64,000 bases of DNA. Source: Sphingopyxis sp. H073 (GTDB lineage Bacteria; Pseudomonadota; Alphaproteobacteria; Sphingomonadales; Sphingomonadaceae). The notes under the pieces are model-generated. The model searched no databases, was not told where the DNA came from, and saw only the letters and a program-made list of their open reading frames with translations. The stretch spans positions 434,001-498,000 of the forward strand of contig NZ_LNSG01000004.1 in assembly GCF_001468395.1 (NCBI RefSeq), given 5' to 3'. The position numbers and the translations under genes were made by a program. Numbering within the stretch: position 1 is the stretch's first letter; each line of letters begins with the position of its first letter. Below are positions 54,292 through 62,466 of this stretch, piece after piece.

Positions 54292-55398
54292 ATGCACAAA
54301 GACTATTCACACGATCTGATGGCTCCCGGGGCAATGCCGGTTGCGGCGCTCGACGCACTCCCCATTCTAACGATTGTCCCGCCATCGATGGCCGAGCGCA
54401 TAGAAGCCTTCGACTGGTCGGCGACGCCTCTCGGACCTCGCCATGCCTGGCCGAACGAACTGACGATCATCGTACGCCAAATCCTCGATTCAAGCTTTCC
54501 CAAGGCGGTCGTCTGGGGATACGATTTAACGACAATCTATAATGATGCCTTTGTTCCTATTCTTGGCCAGAAGCCCGATGCGCTTGGTCGTGCATGGCCC
54601 GATATCTGGTCTGAAGCGTGGGACCATATCCGGGGGTATACCGAGCGCGCGTTTGCGGGCGAGAACACATATATCGAGAATCTGCCGCTGACGATCGAGC
54701 GCTCGGGAGCGCCGGAAGAGGCCTGGTTCACCTTCTGCTACAGCCCGCTGCGCCGCGCCGATGGCAGCGTTGCCGGCATGCTCGACACGGTGGTCGAGAC
54801 GACGGCGATGGTCCGTGCACAGAATGATCTTGCTCTGGTCAATCAGGAGCTCGGCCATCGCCTCAAGAATACGCTCGCGATGGTGCAGGCAATCGCATCG
54901 CAGACATTGCGCGACCATAGCGAAGGGCCAGCGTTGGCTGCCTTCAACGAACGCCTTGCCGCACTCGGCCATGCGCATGACGTGCTGCTCCGCCGCAACT
55001 GGACCGGTGCTTCGCTCGCCGAGGTCATCCGCGCCTCCGTCGAACCGCATGATGCGGGCAGCCGCGTCGCGATCGATGGCCCCGACATGCGCATCGGGTC
55101 GCGAACAGCCGTGGCGCTCTCGCTGATGCTCCACGAACTTGCCACCAATGCGATTAAATATGGCGCGCTTTCGGTTCCGGAGGGCTCAGTGAGGCTCGGC
55201 TGGCGCATTGACGCCGACACGCTGCACTTTCATTGGCACGAACCAGGCGGACCGCCATCGACGCCGACGGAGCGTAAGGGATTTGGCACGCGCCTCATCG
55301 ATCGGGGGCTCGGCGGACGCAGCAAGGTCGACCGCCATTTTCTGCCGACGGGCCTTACGATCGACATCACAGCGCCGGCCAACGAGCTTGTTAGCTGA
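54292..55398 (+). CDS. HWE-family sensor histidine kinase with PAS domain
   Basis: This is a 368-residue cytoplasmic kinase. A PAS-type sensor (WSATPLGPRHAWPNELTIIV and VVWGYDLTTIYNDAFVPILG) is followed by the HWE kinase core: phosphorylated His in LGHRLKNTLAMVQAIASQTL, HELATNAIKYGALS, and HWHEPGGPP with the diagnostic W-x-E. The HATP site ends GFGTRLIDRGL. HWE kinases in alphaproteobacteria often feed the PhyR/EcfG general stress response, which fits the EcfG promoter 4 kb away. No response regulator is adjacent. Confidence 0.9.
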   Translation: MHKDYSHDLMAPGAMPVAALDALPILTIVPPSMAERIEAFDWSATPLGPRHAWPNELTIIVRQILDSSFPKAVVWGYDLTTIYNDAFVPILGQKPDALGRAWPDIWSEAWDHIRGYTERAFAGENTYIENLPLTIERSGAPEEAWFTFCYSPLRRADGSVAGMLDTVVETTAMVRAQNDLALVNQELGHRLKNTLAMVQAIASQTLRDHSEGPALAAFNERLAALGHAHDVLLRRNWTGASLAEVIRASVEPHDAGSRVAIDGPDMRIGSRTAVALSLMLHELATNAIKYGALSVPEGSVRLGWRIDADTLHFHWHEPGGPPSTPTERKGFGTRLIDRGLGGRSKVDRHFLPTGLTIDITAPANELVS

Positions 55399-55586
55399 GA
55401 CAGCGAATGGCCGACAGCGGACTGACAGCTTTTGGTAGGAAAAGGCACAAAGCTGTCGTCGCCGGGGCACCTACCCCTCACAATGCCGCGCCTCACGGAT
55501 GAGGCGGAGTCATTCGGAAAAATTGAACGATCCCTACATCTCCTATAGCTCTAGCGGCGCATCGTGCAGTGCGGTAGCGACAATCC

Positions 55587-56057
55587 ATGGATCTCTATTC
55601 CCTCATCAAGACGCTGCACATTGTAAGTGCGTCGATCGTGTTCGGAACGGGGATCGGCATCGCCAATTTCATGTTCTTCGGAAGTCGCAGCCGCGTACCG
55701 GTGGAGCGCGCCTTTGCCGCGCGCATGACGGTAAAGGCGGATCTCCTGTTCACCCTGCCTTCGGTGATCGTCCAGCCACTGAGCGGCGCATGGCTGGTGT
55801 GGCGCGGCGGCTTTCTGTGGGACGATTATTGGCTGGTCGTTACCTACGGTCTCTATCTGCTGGCGGCGCTGTGCTGGGTTCCGGTCGTTTTCATCCAGAT
55901 CCGTATGAAGATGATGCTGGAAGCGCACGCACGTGGCGAGAGACTGGATGAAGCCGCATATGATCGTCTGTTTCGCAAATGGTTCGTGCTGGGCTGGCCA
56001 GCTTTCGGCGGGCTGCTCGTCATCTTCTGGCTGATGGTCACCAAGCCGACATGGTAG
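55587..56057 (+). CDS. DUF2269 family membrane protein
   Basis: This 156-residue inner-membrane protein has four hydrophobic segments. The N-terminal LIKTLHIVSASIVFGTGIG, and the central FTLPSVIVQPLSGAWLVW and YGLYLLAALCWVPVVFIQI, are DUF2269 signatures; the LHIVSA histidine is conserved. The role is unknown. It overlaps the next gene by 7 bases and heads a three-gene set with a saccharopine-dehydrogenase-like protein and a DCC protein. Confidence 0.85.
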   Translation: MDLYSLIKTLHIVSASIVFGTGIGIANFMFFGSRSRVPVERAFAARMTVKADLLFTLPSVIVQPLSGAWLVWRGGFLWDDYWLVVTYGLYLLAALCWVPVVFIQIRMKMMLEAHARGERLDEAAYDRLFRKWFVLGWPAFGGLLVIFWLMVTKPTW

Positions 56058-57166
56058 CGCGCATTCTGATCATCGGCGGTTACGGCAATTTCGGTAGCTA
56101 TATCGCGCGGAGCCTTGCCGATGACGAGAGCATCCGTCTACTGATCGGTGGACGATCGGCGGACAAGGCAAATGCGTTTTCGGCGTCGCTCGAGGCCACC
56201 CATGCCGCCGAAGGTCATGCGATTGACATCGATAATGACCTCACCGAAGCACTCGCCCGTATCGGGCCAGACATCGTCATCCACACCACCGGACCTTTCC
56301 AGACACAGGACCATCGCGTCGCAAGGGCATGCATCGCGCAGGGCAGTCATTATCTCGACCTCGCCGATGCGCGGGAGTTCGTGGCGACGATCGACCGGCT
56401 CGATGCCGAGGCAAAGGCGAAGGATGTGCTGGTCGTCAGCGGTGCCAGTTCTGTTCCCTGTCTGACCGCTGCGGTGATCGACGCCTATCTCCCGTCCTTC
56501 GCGCGGTTGGATGCGGTCGATTATGGCATCAGCGCGGCGCAGCACACCAATCGAGGTCTGGCGACAACCTCGGCTGTGCTCAGCTATGTCGGCAAGCCGA
56601 TGCAGATGCTGCGCGATGGCACGATGAAAACCGTCCATGGCTGGGAAGATACGCATGCCGTCCGCTACCCTGGTCTTGGCGCTCGTCTTTTCGGCAATTG
56701 CGACATTCCCGACCTGACCCTGTTTCCCGAACGCTATCCATCACTCCAATCGATGCGTTTTTCCGCCGGACATGAGTTGAAGATCCTCCATATCGCTACG
56801 CGCATGTTGGGCGTGCTGGTAAGGTTGGGGATAATCGGATCGCTCAGCGACCATGCCGGGTCGCTGCTCAAGCTCGCTTTCGCATTCGACCGCTTCGGGT
56901 CAGGGCGCAGCGGCTTCCACATGTTCCTAAGCGGCCTGTGTCACGACGGCAGCCCGCTGGAGCGACGCTTCTGGATCATCGCGAGGTCGGGTCACGGCCC
57001 CTATATCCCGTGCATGCCGGCGATCCTGCTGGCTCGGTGGCTGGCAAGAAATAAGGTCCGGCGACGCGGCGCGAGGCCCTGCCTCGACCTGATCGATCTG
57101 GACAGCTATCTCGGAGCGCTCGCCGGTCTCGATATCGAGATCATTCGGGACGACATCGATGCCTGA
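56051..57166 (+). CDS. saccharopine dehydrogenase-like NAD(P)-binding protein
   Basis: This is a 371-residue oxidoreductase with the N-terminal Rossmann motif ILIIGGYGNFGSYIA and the IHTTGPFQTQDHRVARACIA block of the saccharopine-dehydrogenase/SCCPDH fold. The C-terminal half has a hydrophobic region as in SCCPDH-like proteins. The substrate is unknown. It overlaps DUF2269 by 7 bases and the DCC gene by 8, so the three are one transcription unit. Confidence 0.82.
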   Translation: MVARILIIGGYGNFGSYIARSLADDESIRLLIGGRSADKANAFSASLEATHAAEGHAIDIDNDLTEALARIGPDIVIHTTGPFQTQDHRVARACIAQGSHYLDLADAREFVATIDRLDAEAKAKDVLVVSGASSVPCLTAAVIDAYLPSFARLDAVDYGISAAQHTNRGLATTSAVLSYVGKPMQMLRDGTMKTVHGWEDTHAVRYPGLGARLFGNCDIPDLTLFPERYPSLQSMRFSAGHELKILHIATRMLGVLVRLGIIGSLSDHAGSLLKLAFAFDRFGSGRSGFHMFLSGLCHDGSPLERRFWIIARSGHGPYIPCMPAILLARWLARNKVRRRGARPCLDLIDLDSYLGALAGLDIEIIRDDIDA

Positions 57167-57611
57167 AGTCTCAAAACAGCCGTTCAGCTATCGCAATGAT
57201 CCGACCGTGCCCGATTTCGATGACGGCAGGGCGCTCTTCGTGTTCGACGGCATCTGCGTAATGTGCTCGGGCGGCGCGAGCTGGATCATGCAAAACGACA
57301 GTAGGTCGCTCGTCAACTTCACGCCCGCACAGGAGGCGCTGGGTCGGGCGCTCTATGCCCATTATGATATCGAGATGGATGAAAGCTTTCTCCTGATCGC
57401 AAAGGGCCGCGCCTACACCGCCTCTCGGGGCTATCTGGAGCTTTGCCGGATATTGGGGGGCTGGTGGCATGTCCTTCGCATTTCCGCCGCCATCCCTGAG
57501 CGCTTGCGTGATTGGCTATACGCCCTGATCGCCCGCAATCGCTATGGCTGGTTCGGCAAGGCCGAATATTGCGCTCTGCTGACCAAAGAGCAGCGCGAGC
57601 GTTTGCTCTAG
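57159..57611 (+). CDS. DCC-family thiol-disulfide oxidoreductase (DUF393)
   Basis: This 150-residue protein of the DCC/DUF393 family has the D-G-x-C-x-x-C redox motif in VFDGICVMCSGGASWI and the conserved AFLILARGRAYTASRGYLELC-like central segment. DCC proteins are thioredoxin-like and are frequently found beside photolyase, carotenoid and stress genes. It ends the DUF2269 operon and is convergent with the SDR gene. Confidence 0.85.
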   Translation: MPEVSKQPFSYRNDPTVPDFDDGRALFVFDGICVMCSGGASWIMQNDSRSLVNFTPAQEALGRALYAHYDIEMDESFLLIAKGRAYTASRGYLELCRILGGWWHVLRISAAIPERLRDWLYALIARNRYGWFGKAEYCALLTKEQRERLL

Positions 57612-57668
57612 CATAGCGAGCCAAATCACGCGCCTATATCCCCGGGAAAAATGCAGCCGAGATCAAAT

Positions 57669-57686
57669 CTGGCCGTTAGCGGCCAG
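57669..57686. terminator. hairpin between convergent DCC and SDR genes
   Basis: CTGGCCG (57669-57675) pairs with CGGCCAG (57680-57686) around TTAG, midway between two convergent genes. No clear T run is present. Confidence 0.45.
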
Positions 57687-57748
57687 TCAGCTTCTCGCAC
57701 GATCTTCGGTAAAGCGGACAGCCAGAGACTTGGGAGGTCTCGAAACGG

Positions 57749-58474
57749 TCAAAACGGGATGGGCCTTCCATCCCAGCCAAAGAACCCGCCGCTATCCGTC
57801 GGCGCTAGCTGGTCAGTGACGGCCAGAATGCTTGCCGCACTGTGATCCGCACTAAGGAGCGATGATCCAGCTATTCGCGCCTGAAATGGTTGCGAGAGCG
57901 GCGTGTCCACCGTTCCCGGGTGCAGTGCCGCGACGATCGCATCCGGACTGTTGCGGGCGAGTTCTATTGCGAAGCAGCGAACCAAGGCATTGAGTGCCGC
58001 CTTGGAGGCCCGGTAGCTATGCCATCCGCCAAGCCTGTTGTCCGCAATCGAACCAACGCGCGCAGAAAGAAATATGGCGACCGCCCGTTGCCTCCGGGCC
58101 AGCAGAGGAAGAATATGCTTTGCGACGAGCGCGGGCCCTATGCTGTTGACCGCAAAGACCTCGGCCATCACCGAGGCGTCGAGTTGCCGAAGGCTCTTTT
58201 CAGGGCGGATGTCCGTTCCGCGGTGCAGGAGCCCCGTCGCCACGATCACAAGGTCGAGGACGCCATCCCGGGCGATTTGACGACCGGCCTCGGCAAGCGT
58301 GGCGTCGTCCAATATATCGATCGTCAGCCTTGTCACATTGGGATGATGGCACGGATGGGGGCGTCTGCTCCCTGCATAGATGCGGTTAAATCGACCCGAT
58401 GCGACCAGCCGATCGATAAGCGCGGCGCCGATACCACCGCCGCTCCCGATCACCAATGCGCGCTTGCCGCCCAA
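57749..58474 (-). CDS. SDR-family NAD(P)-dependent oxidoreductase
   Basis: This 241-residue short-chain dehydrogenase has the cofactor loop IGSGGGIGAALIDRL, the NSIGPALVAKHIL segment, catalytic Ser in FLSARVGSI and Tyr/Lys in SYRASKAAL. It resembles the CsgA-like SDRs near photoprotection genes. It is convergent with the DCC gene. A fragment of a second LOV-HTH-like regulator lies directly upstream at 58576, suggesting that a second light-controlled set was once here. Confidence 0.88.
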   Translation of the reverse strand: MGGKRALVIGSGGGIGAALIDRLVASGRFNRIYAGSRRPHPCHHPNVTRLTIDILDDATLAEAGRQIARDGVLDLVIVATGLLHRGTDIRPEKSLRQLDASVMAEVFAVNSIGPALVAKHILPLLARRQRAVAIFLSARVGSIADNRLGGWHSYRASKAALNALVRCFAIELARNSPDAIVAALHPGTVDTPLSQPFQARIAGSSLLSADHSAASILAVTDQLAPTDSGGFFGWDGRPIPF

Positions 58475-58575
58475 ATGCCTTTCCTTCCGGCCACTGGACC
58501 CACCCGGGTGACGGAACCCTTAAGGGGCGGCGGCAGAATATCCCACGTGTCTCAAAGGGAAGGTAGAGCGGTTGC

Positions 58576-58620
58576 CTAGAAGCCAGCCTCGACCGCGAGC
58601 CGGATCGCGCTGCCTTCAAG
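58576..58620 (-). pseudogene. C-terminal remnant of a second LOV-HTH/LuxR regulator
   Basis: The minus strand reads GSAIRLAVEAGF and a stop (58576-58578), the same ending as the LOV-HTH protein at 40726 (AIRLAVEAGY). Only about 12-15 codons are left, with no HTH or LOV domain upstream. Confidence 0.55.
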
Positions 58621-58648
58621 ATGTCTGAATACCGACTCATCGCAGCTC

Positions 58649-58686
58649 CTAGAACAACGTTCCAGATACATCGAAGGTTGTTCTAG
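58649..58686. repeat. 10-bp inverted repeat CTAGAACAAC
   Basis: CTAGAACAAC (58649-58658) and GTTGTTCTAG (58677-58686) flank an 18-base spacer between the regulator remnant and the integrase remnant. It may be an old recombination or operator site. Confidence 0.45.
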
Positions 58687-58704
58687 ATCCTCATGCCAGC
58701 GAAC

Positions 58705-58893
58705 TCAGCATGTTCTCCTGCGGAAGACCGGCGAACACTGACGCTGGTCCTGCCGCTTGCCGTCGCGTTGCGGGCGTAAAAGCCAATAAGCCCCACCCCG
58801 CTTGTCCACCTTCAGGAACAGTCCGTCGCCGTCCTGATATATGCCAGGATGGCCCATAGCCGTCTTGATCGCCAAAGCCGTCAGCTTCTTCAT
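58705..58893 (-). pseudogene. truncated DUF4102-type tyrosine integrase
   Basis: The frame begins MKKLTALAIKTAM at 58893 and includes GIYQDGDGLFLKVDKRGGAYWLL and RDGKRQD, the arm-DNA-binding start of P4-type integrases, but then leaves the family at QRQC and stops at 58705. No catalytic core is present. It faces away from tRNA-Tyr, as integrases usually do next to a tRNA att site, so it marks a lost island. Confidence 0.75.
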
Positions 58894-59086
58894 AGGTTAA
58901 CCCTCATATTTACCCCACACTCGGGAGGCTAACTTTGAAGGCCCGAGAAATTTACCCCACATCCCCTCACACTTCTTGCTGAGCTGCGGTGGAAGGAAAT
59001 GGGATATTGGGAGCCGACCAATACGATTATACGCCAGGTTTTCTGGGGCTTTCAGCGATTTTAGGAGATGCCCTCGGACCAGAGGG

Positions 59087-59172
59087 TGGTGGACAGGGCT
59101 GGATTCGAACCAGCGTACGGAAACCCGGGCAGATTTACAGTCTGCTGCCTTTAACCACTCGGCCACCTGTCC
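59087..59172 (-). tRNA. tRNA-Tyr (anticodon GUA)
   Basis: The minus strand folds as an 86-nt class II tRNA. The acceptor stem pairs GGACAGG (from 59172) with CCTGTCC (to 59091), followed by A and an encoded CCA. The anticodon loop CTGTAAA carries GUA, the variable arm is long, and the T loop is GGTTCGAATCC. The integrase remnant near its 3' end indicates past use as an attachment site. Confidence 0.97.
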
Positions 59173-59251
59173 ATTGGGGCCCGCTTTGGGAAGAGGCCCA
59201 ATGGCGAAACGAGACTTGCCTGTCAATGGCAGTCATGGGAAAGGCGCGGCC

Positions 59252-60019
59252 ATGAGACAATTTTCCCGTCACCGCCGCCCGCAGGGCTCGGGCCAGCGCG
59301 GCCAGGCCATCCGTTTCTGGGGACGCCATGCCGTTCTCGCCGCGCTCGCCAACCCCGAGCGCACCGTAAAACGCATCTGGGGCACGCGCGAAGCGTTAGG
59401 CCAGCTCGACCTGCCGCCGGTGATTCCGATCAGCTACGCCGACGTCGCCGATCTGGCGCGACTCGTCGCGCGCGATGCCCCGCACCAGGGCCTCGTGATC
59501 GAGGTCGATCCGCTCGAGGAAATCTACCTCGGCGACCTCCTCCAGGACGAGGTCGACGCGGGAAGCACGCGGCCGCTCGTCGTCCTCGACCAGGTCACCG
59601 ACCCGCACAATATCGGTGCGGTGCTCCGCTCGGCCGCCGCTTTCGATGCCGCGGCGATCATCACGCAGGATCGTCACAGCCCGCCCGAAAGCGGCGTCAT
59701 CGCGCGCTCGGCGTCGGGCGCGCTCGAAACCGTACCGTGGGTGCGCGTCGTCAACCTGTCGCGCGCGCTGGAGGAGATCGCCGAGGCGCAATATTGGCGC
59801 ATCGGGCTGACAGGCGACACCGAAACGACGCTGGGCTCGACGCTCGACGGCAGCAAGGTTGCGCTGGTGCTGGGGTCCGAAGGCGACGGCATGCGCCACA
59901 ATGTGATGGAGCATTGCGACGTGCTGGCGAAGCTCCCCATCTCGCCGCGGATGGAGAGCCTCAATATCTCGAACGCCGCGGCAATCGCGCTCTACGCGGT
60001 CGCGACATCAGGCCAGTAA
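59252..60019 (+). CDS. rlmB: 23S rRNA (guanosine-2'-O-)-methyltransferase RlmB
   Basis: This 255-residue SPOUT (TrmH-family) enzyme 2'-O-methylates a guanosine in 23S rRNA. The knot motifs are LDQVTDPHNIGAVLRSAAAF, ALVLGSEGDGM and LPISPRMESLNISNAAAIAL; the N-terminal WGRHAVLAALANPERTVKRI is the substrate domain. ATG 59252 follows GGGAAAGG. It is divergent from tRNA-Tyr. Confidence 0.93.
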   Translation: MRQFSRHRRPQGSGQRGQAIRFWGRHAVLAALANPERTVKRIWGTREALGQLDLPPVIPISYADVADLARLVARDAPHQGLVIEVDPLEEIYLGDLLQDEVDAGSTRPLVVLDQVTDPHNIGAVLRSAAAFDAAAIITQDRHSPPESGVIARSASGALETVPWVRVVNLSRALEEIAEAQYWRIGLTGDTETTLGSTLDGSKVALVLGSEGDGMRHNVMEHCDVLAKLPISPRMESLNISNAAAIALYAVATSGQ

Positions 60020-60022
60020 GGC

Positions 60023-60340
60023 TCAGTCCTCGGCGGCGATCCGCACGCGAAGACCGTCGAGCGCGTCGCTGAACGGAATCTGGCACGACAGGCGCGAATT
60101 GTCGTCGCGATCGGTCGTCGAATCGAGCAGGTCGTTCTCGTCCTCGCTCATCGCGGGGATCGCGCTCTTGTCGCCGCCCTCGATGTGCACATGGCACGTC
60201 GCGCACGAACAACAACCGCCGCACAGCGCCAGCAGCTCGTCGAAGCCTGCGTCGCGGATATTCTCCATCACGGTCAGGCTGGTGTCGCCCTCGATCTCAT
60301 GCTCGGTCCCGTCACGCGTCACGACAATCAGCTTGGCCAT
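60023..60340 (-). CDS. 2Fe-2S ferredoxin
   Basis: This 105-residue plant/adrenodoxin-type ferredoxin has cluster cysteines in CGGCCSCATCHVH and the later LSCQIPF. It begins MAKLIVVTRDGTEHEIEG. It carries electrons to cytochrome P450 or Fe-S enzymes in the cytoplasm. It is divergent from the glycosylase gene and its stop nearly abuts the rlmB stop. ATG 60340 is chosen over an upstream start because homology begins at KLIVV. Confidence 0.93.
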   Translation of the reverse strand: MAKLIVVTRDGTEHEIEGDTSLTVMENIRDAGFDELLALCGGCCSCATCHVHIEGGDKSAIPAMSEDENDLLDSTTDRDDNSRLSCQIPFSDALDGLRVRIAAED

Positions 60341-60441
60341 GCTAGTCCCCATCGGTTTCTTGTCGCAGGCGCTATGTCGTGCGTTGCGCGGCAAATCAAG
60401 CGTTGCTATCAGCGGCGGCAAGAACAAATGGAGAATATGCG

Positions 60442-61059
60442 ATGGGCCTCAGCCAGCGGCAACTGAACGCGGGAATCGACGCGCTGGCGGAACGCGACGC
60501 CAATTTCGCGCGTGCGCTCGGCCATGCGGGCTATCCCGAACCGCGCATCCGCGAACCGGGATACACGACTCTCCTGCGCACTATCGTCGGCCAGCAGGTG
60601 AGTGTCGCGGCGGCGAATTCGATCTGGAACAAGCTCGAGGCCGGGTTCGGCGAAGGATGCCCGGCCGAGGTGATGGCGGCCGCCGAATTCGACGCGCTGC
60701 GTGCCTGCGGCCTGTCGGCGCAGAAACAGGGCTATGCGAAAAGCCTCGCACAGCTCGTGATCGACGGCGAACTGAAATTCGACGCCCTGCCCGCCGATGA
60801 CGAGGAGGCGATCGCATTGCTGACCAAGGTCAAGGGGATCGGCCGCTGGTCGGCTGAGATCTATCTGCTTTTCGCCGAAGGGCGCCCTGACATCTGGCCC
60901 GCGGGCGACCTTGCGGTGCAGGAGGCCGTCGGCCGCATCCTCCAGCTAGGCGAGCGACCGGGCGAAAAGGCCGTGCGCGAACTCGCCGAACCCTGGCGCC
61001 CGCACCGCGGTGCCGCAGCGATCTTCAGCTGGCACTGCTACAATATGGATGTGATCTGA
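60442..61059 (+). CDS. AlkA-type DNA-3-methyladenine glycosylase II
   Basis: This 205-residue base-excision repair enzyme of the HhH-GPD family removes alkylated bases. The helix-hairpin-helix LTKVKGIGRWSAEIYLLF and the catalytic Asp in WPAGDLAVQEAVGRI are present. GGAGA lies before ATG 60442. It lacks the N-terminal domain of E. coli AlkA, as in many short bacterial forms. It is followed by an NTF2-like gene after 24 bases. Confidence 0.88.
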   Translation: MGLSQRQLNAGIDALAERDANFARALGHAGYPEPRIREPGYTTLLRTIVGQQVSVAAANSIWNKLEAGFGEGCPAEVMAAAEFDALRACGLSAQKQGYAKSLAQLVIDGELKFDALPADDEEAIALLTKVKGIGRWSAEIYLLFAEGRPDIWPAGDLAVQEAVGRILQLGERPGEKAVRELAEPWRPHRGAAAIFSWHCYNMDVI

Positions 61060-61083
61060 TCATCTCTTCAAGGACGCCATGAA

Positions 61084-61482
61084 ATGACCACCCGCGACAT
61101 CGTCACCGCCTACTACGCCGCCTTCAACGCGGGCGACACCGACGCGATGCTCGCGCTGGTCGCCGACGACATGCGTCATGACGTCAACCAGGGCGAACCG
61201 CGCCACGGCAAGGCGCTGTTCGCCGAGTTCAACGCGCATATGACGCGCTGCTACCGCGAGCAACTCACCGACATGGTGATCTTTGTCGAAGGCAATCGCG
61301 CCGCCGCAGAGTTCATCGTGAACGGCACCTATCTCGCTACCGACGAGGGTCTGCCCGAGGCAAATGGCCAGACCTACCGCCTTCCCGGCGGCGCCTTTCT
61401 GTCGGTCAACGCCGACGGCCTGATCGACCGCGTGACGACCTATTACAATTTGCAGGACTGGCTGAGGCAGGTCGGCGCGTGA
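61084..61482 (+). CDS. NTF2-like/SnoaL family protein
   Basis: This 132-residue protein has the cone-shaped NTF2/ketosteroid-isomerase fold. It shows VTAYYAAFNAGDTDAMLALV, MRHDVNQGEPRHGKALF and FLSVNADGLIDRVTTYYN. Such proteins are isomerases, hydrolases or binding proteins, and the activity is not predictable. Its stop overlaps the GNAT start by GTGA. Confidence 0.85.
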   Translation: MTTRDIVTAYYAAFNAGDTDAMLALVADDMRHDVNQGEPRHGKALFAEFNAHMTRCYREQLTDMVIFVEGNRAAAEFIVNGTYLATDEGLPEANGQTYRLPGGAFLSVNADGLIDRVTTYYNLQDWLRQVGA

Positions 61483-62066
61483 CGCTCGCGGTTGCGGCGG
61501 TGACGGGCGCCGAATTGGCCGGGGTCATCCCCGCCCTCGCCCGGCTGCGCATCGCGGTATTCCGTGACTTCCCCTATCTCTACGATGGCGACGCAGCCTA
61601 TGAGGCCGATTACCTCGCTCATTTTGCCGCAGCCGACGGCGCGGTCGTCGTGGTCGCGCGCGACGGCACGGACATCGTCGGCGCCGCCACTGCCGCGCCG
61701 CTTGCCGCGCAGGACCCGGCGTGGCGCGACCCGCTCGCGGCGGCAGGATTCGATATCGGCCGCACCTTTTACTTCGGCGAATCCGTCCTCCTCGGCAAGT
61801 ATCGGGGCAAAGGCATCGGCCATGCCTTCTTCGACCATCGCGAGGCGCAGGCGCGCGCATGCGGCGCATCGCATGCCGCCTTCTGCAGCGTCATCCGCGC
61901 CGAAGACCATCCCATGCGCCCCGCCGACCACCGTCCCCTCGACGCCTTCTGGCGCAGCCGCGGCTACGCCCCGCTGGCAGGCGTGACGGCTACCTTCGAC
62001 TGGAAGACAGTCGGGAGCGCAGAAGAGCAGCCGCACCGGCTGCAATACTGGACGCGCGGGCTTTGA
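61479..62066 (+). CDS. GNAT family N-acetyltransferase
   Basis: This 195-residue acetyl-CoA acetyltransferase starts at GTG 61479 in a 4-base overlap with the NTF2-like gene. The acetyl-CoA motif is in ESVLLGKYRGKGIGHAFFDH, and LDAFWRSRGYAPLAG resembles the C-terminal motif. It is followed by REP-like repeats. The substrate is unknown. Confidence 0.85.
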   Translation: MTLAVAAVTGAELAGVIPALARLRIAVFRDFPYLYDGDAAYEADYLAHFAAADGAVVVVARDGTDIVGAATAAPLAAQDPAWRDPLAAAGFDIGRTFYFGESVLLGKYRGKGIGHAFFDHREAQARACGASHAAFCSVIRAEDHPMRPADHRPLDAFWRSRGYAPLAGVTATFDWKTVGSAEEQPHRLQYWTRGL

Positions 62067-62118
62067 CCTTGGACAATGGCCTAACGACGGGTGGCAGCTT
62101 TCGGCCGGAGGTGGACAT

Positions 62119-62257
62119 TTATCCTCCCTGTGCCGCAGGCATGGGGAGGTGGCAGCGCGAAGCGCTGACGGAGGGGCTTTTGCGCCGCCGTTGCGGCCCC
62201 TCCACCACTGCCTGCGGCGGCGGTCCCCCTCCCATCGCTTCGCGACAGGGAGGATAA
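62119..62257. repeat. long intergenic inverted repeat, second member
   Basis: Outer arms TTATCCTCCC (from 62119) and GGGAGGATAA (to 62257) with inner pairs including GGAGGGGCTTTTG and CCCCTCCACCA. It is of the same family as 4238-4370. Confidence 0.75.
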
Positions 62258-62266
62258 CTCCTTCTT

Positions 62267-62339
62267 CGTCACCCCGGACTTGATCCGGGGTCCATGACTT
62301 CGCCGCCGCCGTGGATCCCGGATCAAGTCCGGGATGACG
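62267..62339. repeat. REP-like palindrome (GGACTTGATCC type), second copy
   Basis: CGTCACCCCGGACTTGATC (from 62267) pairs with GATCAAGTCCGGGATGACG (to 62339); closely matches 15367-15439. The 400-base gap 62067-62466 is filled by the two repeats and the tig terminator. Confidence 0.85.
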
Positions 62340-62411
62340 AAGGTGGGTGGCCAAACGTCCGCTCGCCACCCCAAAACAGCCAGTCGTCCGGCGCTCTACC
62401 AGAGAGCTAAT

Positions 62412-62447
62412 AAAAAGGCCGGATGGATCGCTCCACCCGGCCTTTTT
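62412..62447. terminator. bidirectional terminator downstream of tig
   Basis: AAAAAGGCCGG (62412-62422) pairs with CCGGCCTTTTT (62437-62447), 20 bases past the tig stop. A/T tracts on both sides make it work in both directions. Confidence 0.88.
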
Positions 62448-62466
62448 CATTCATCAAGTGCGAAGC

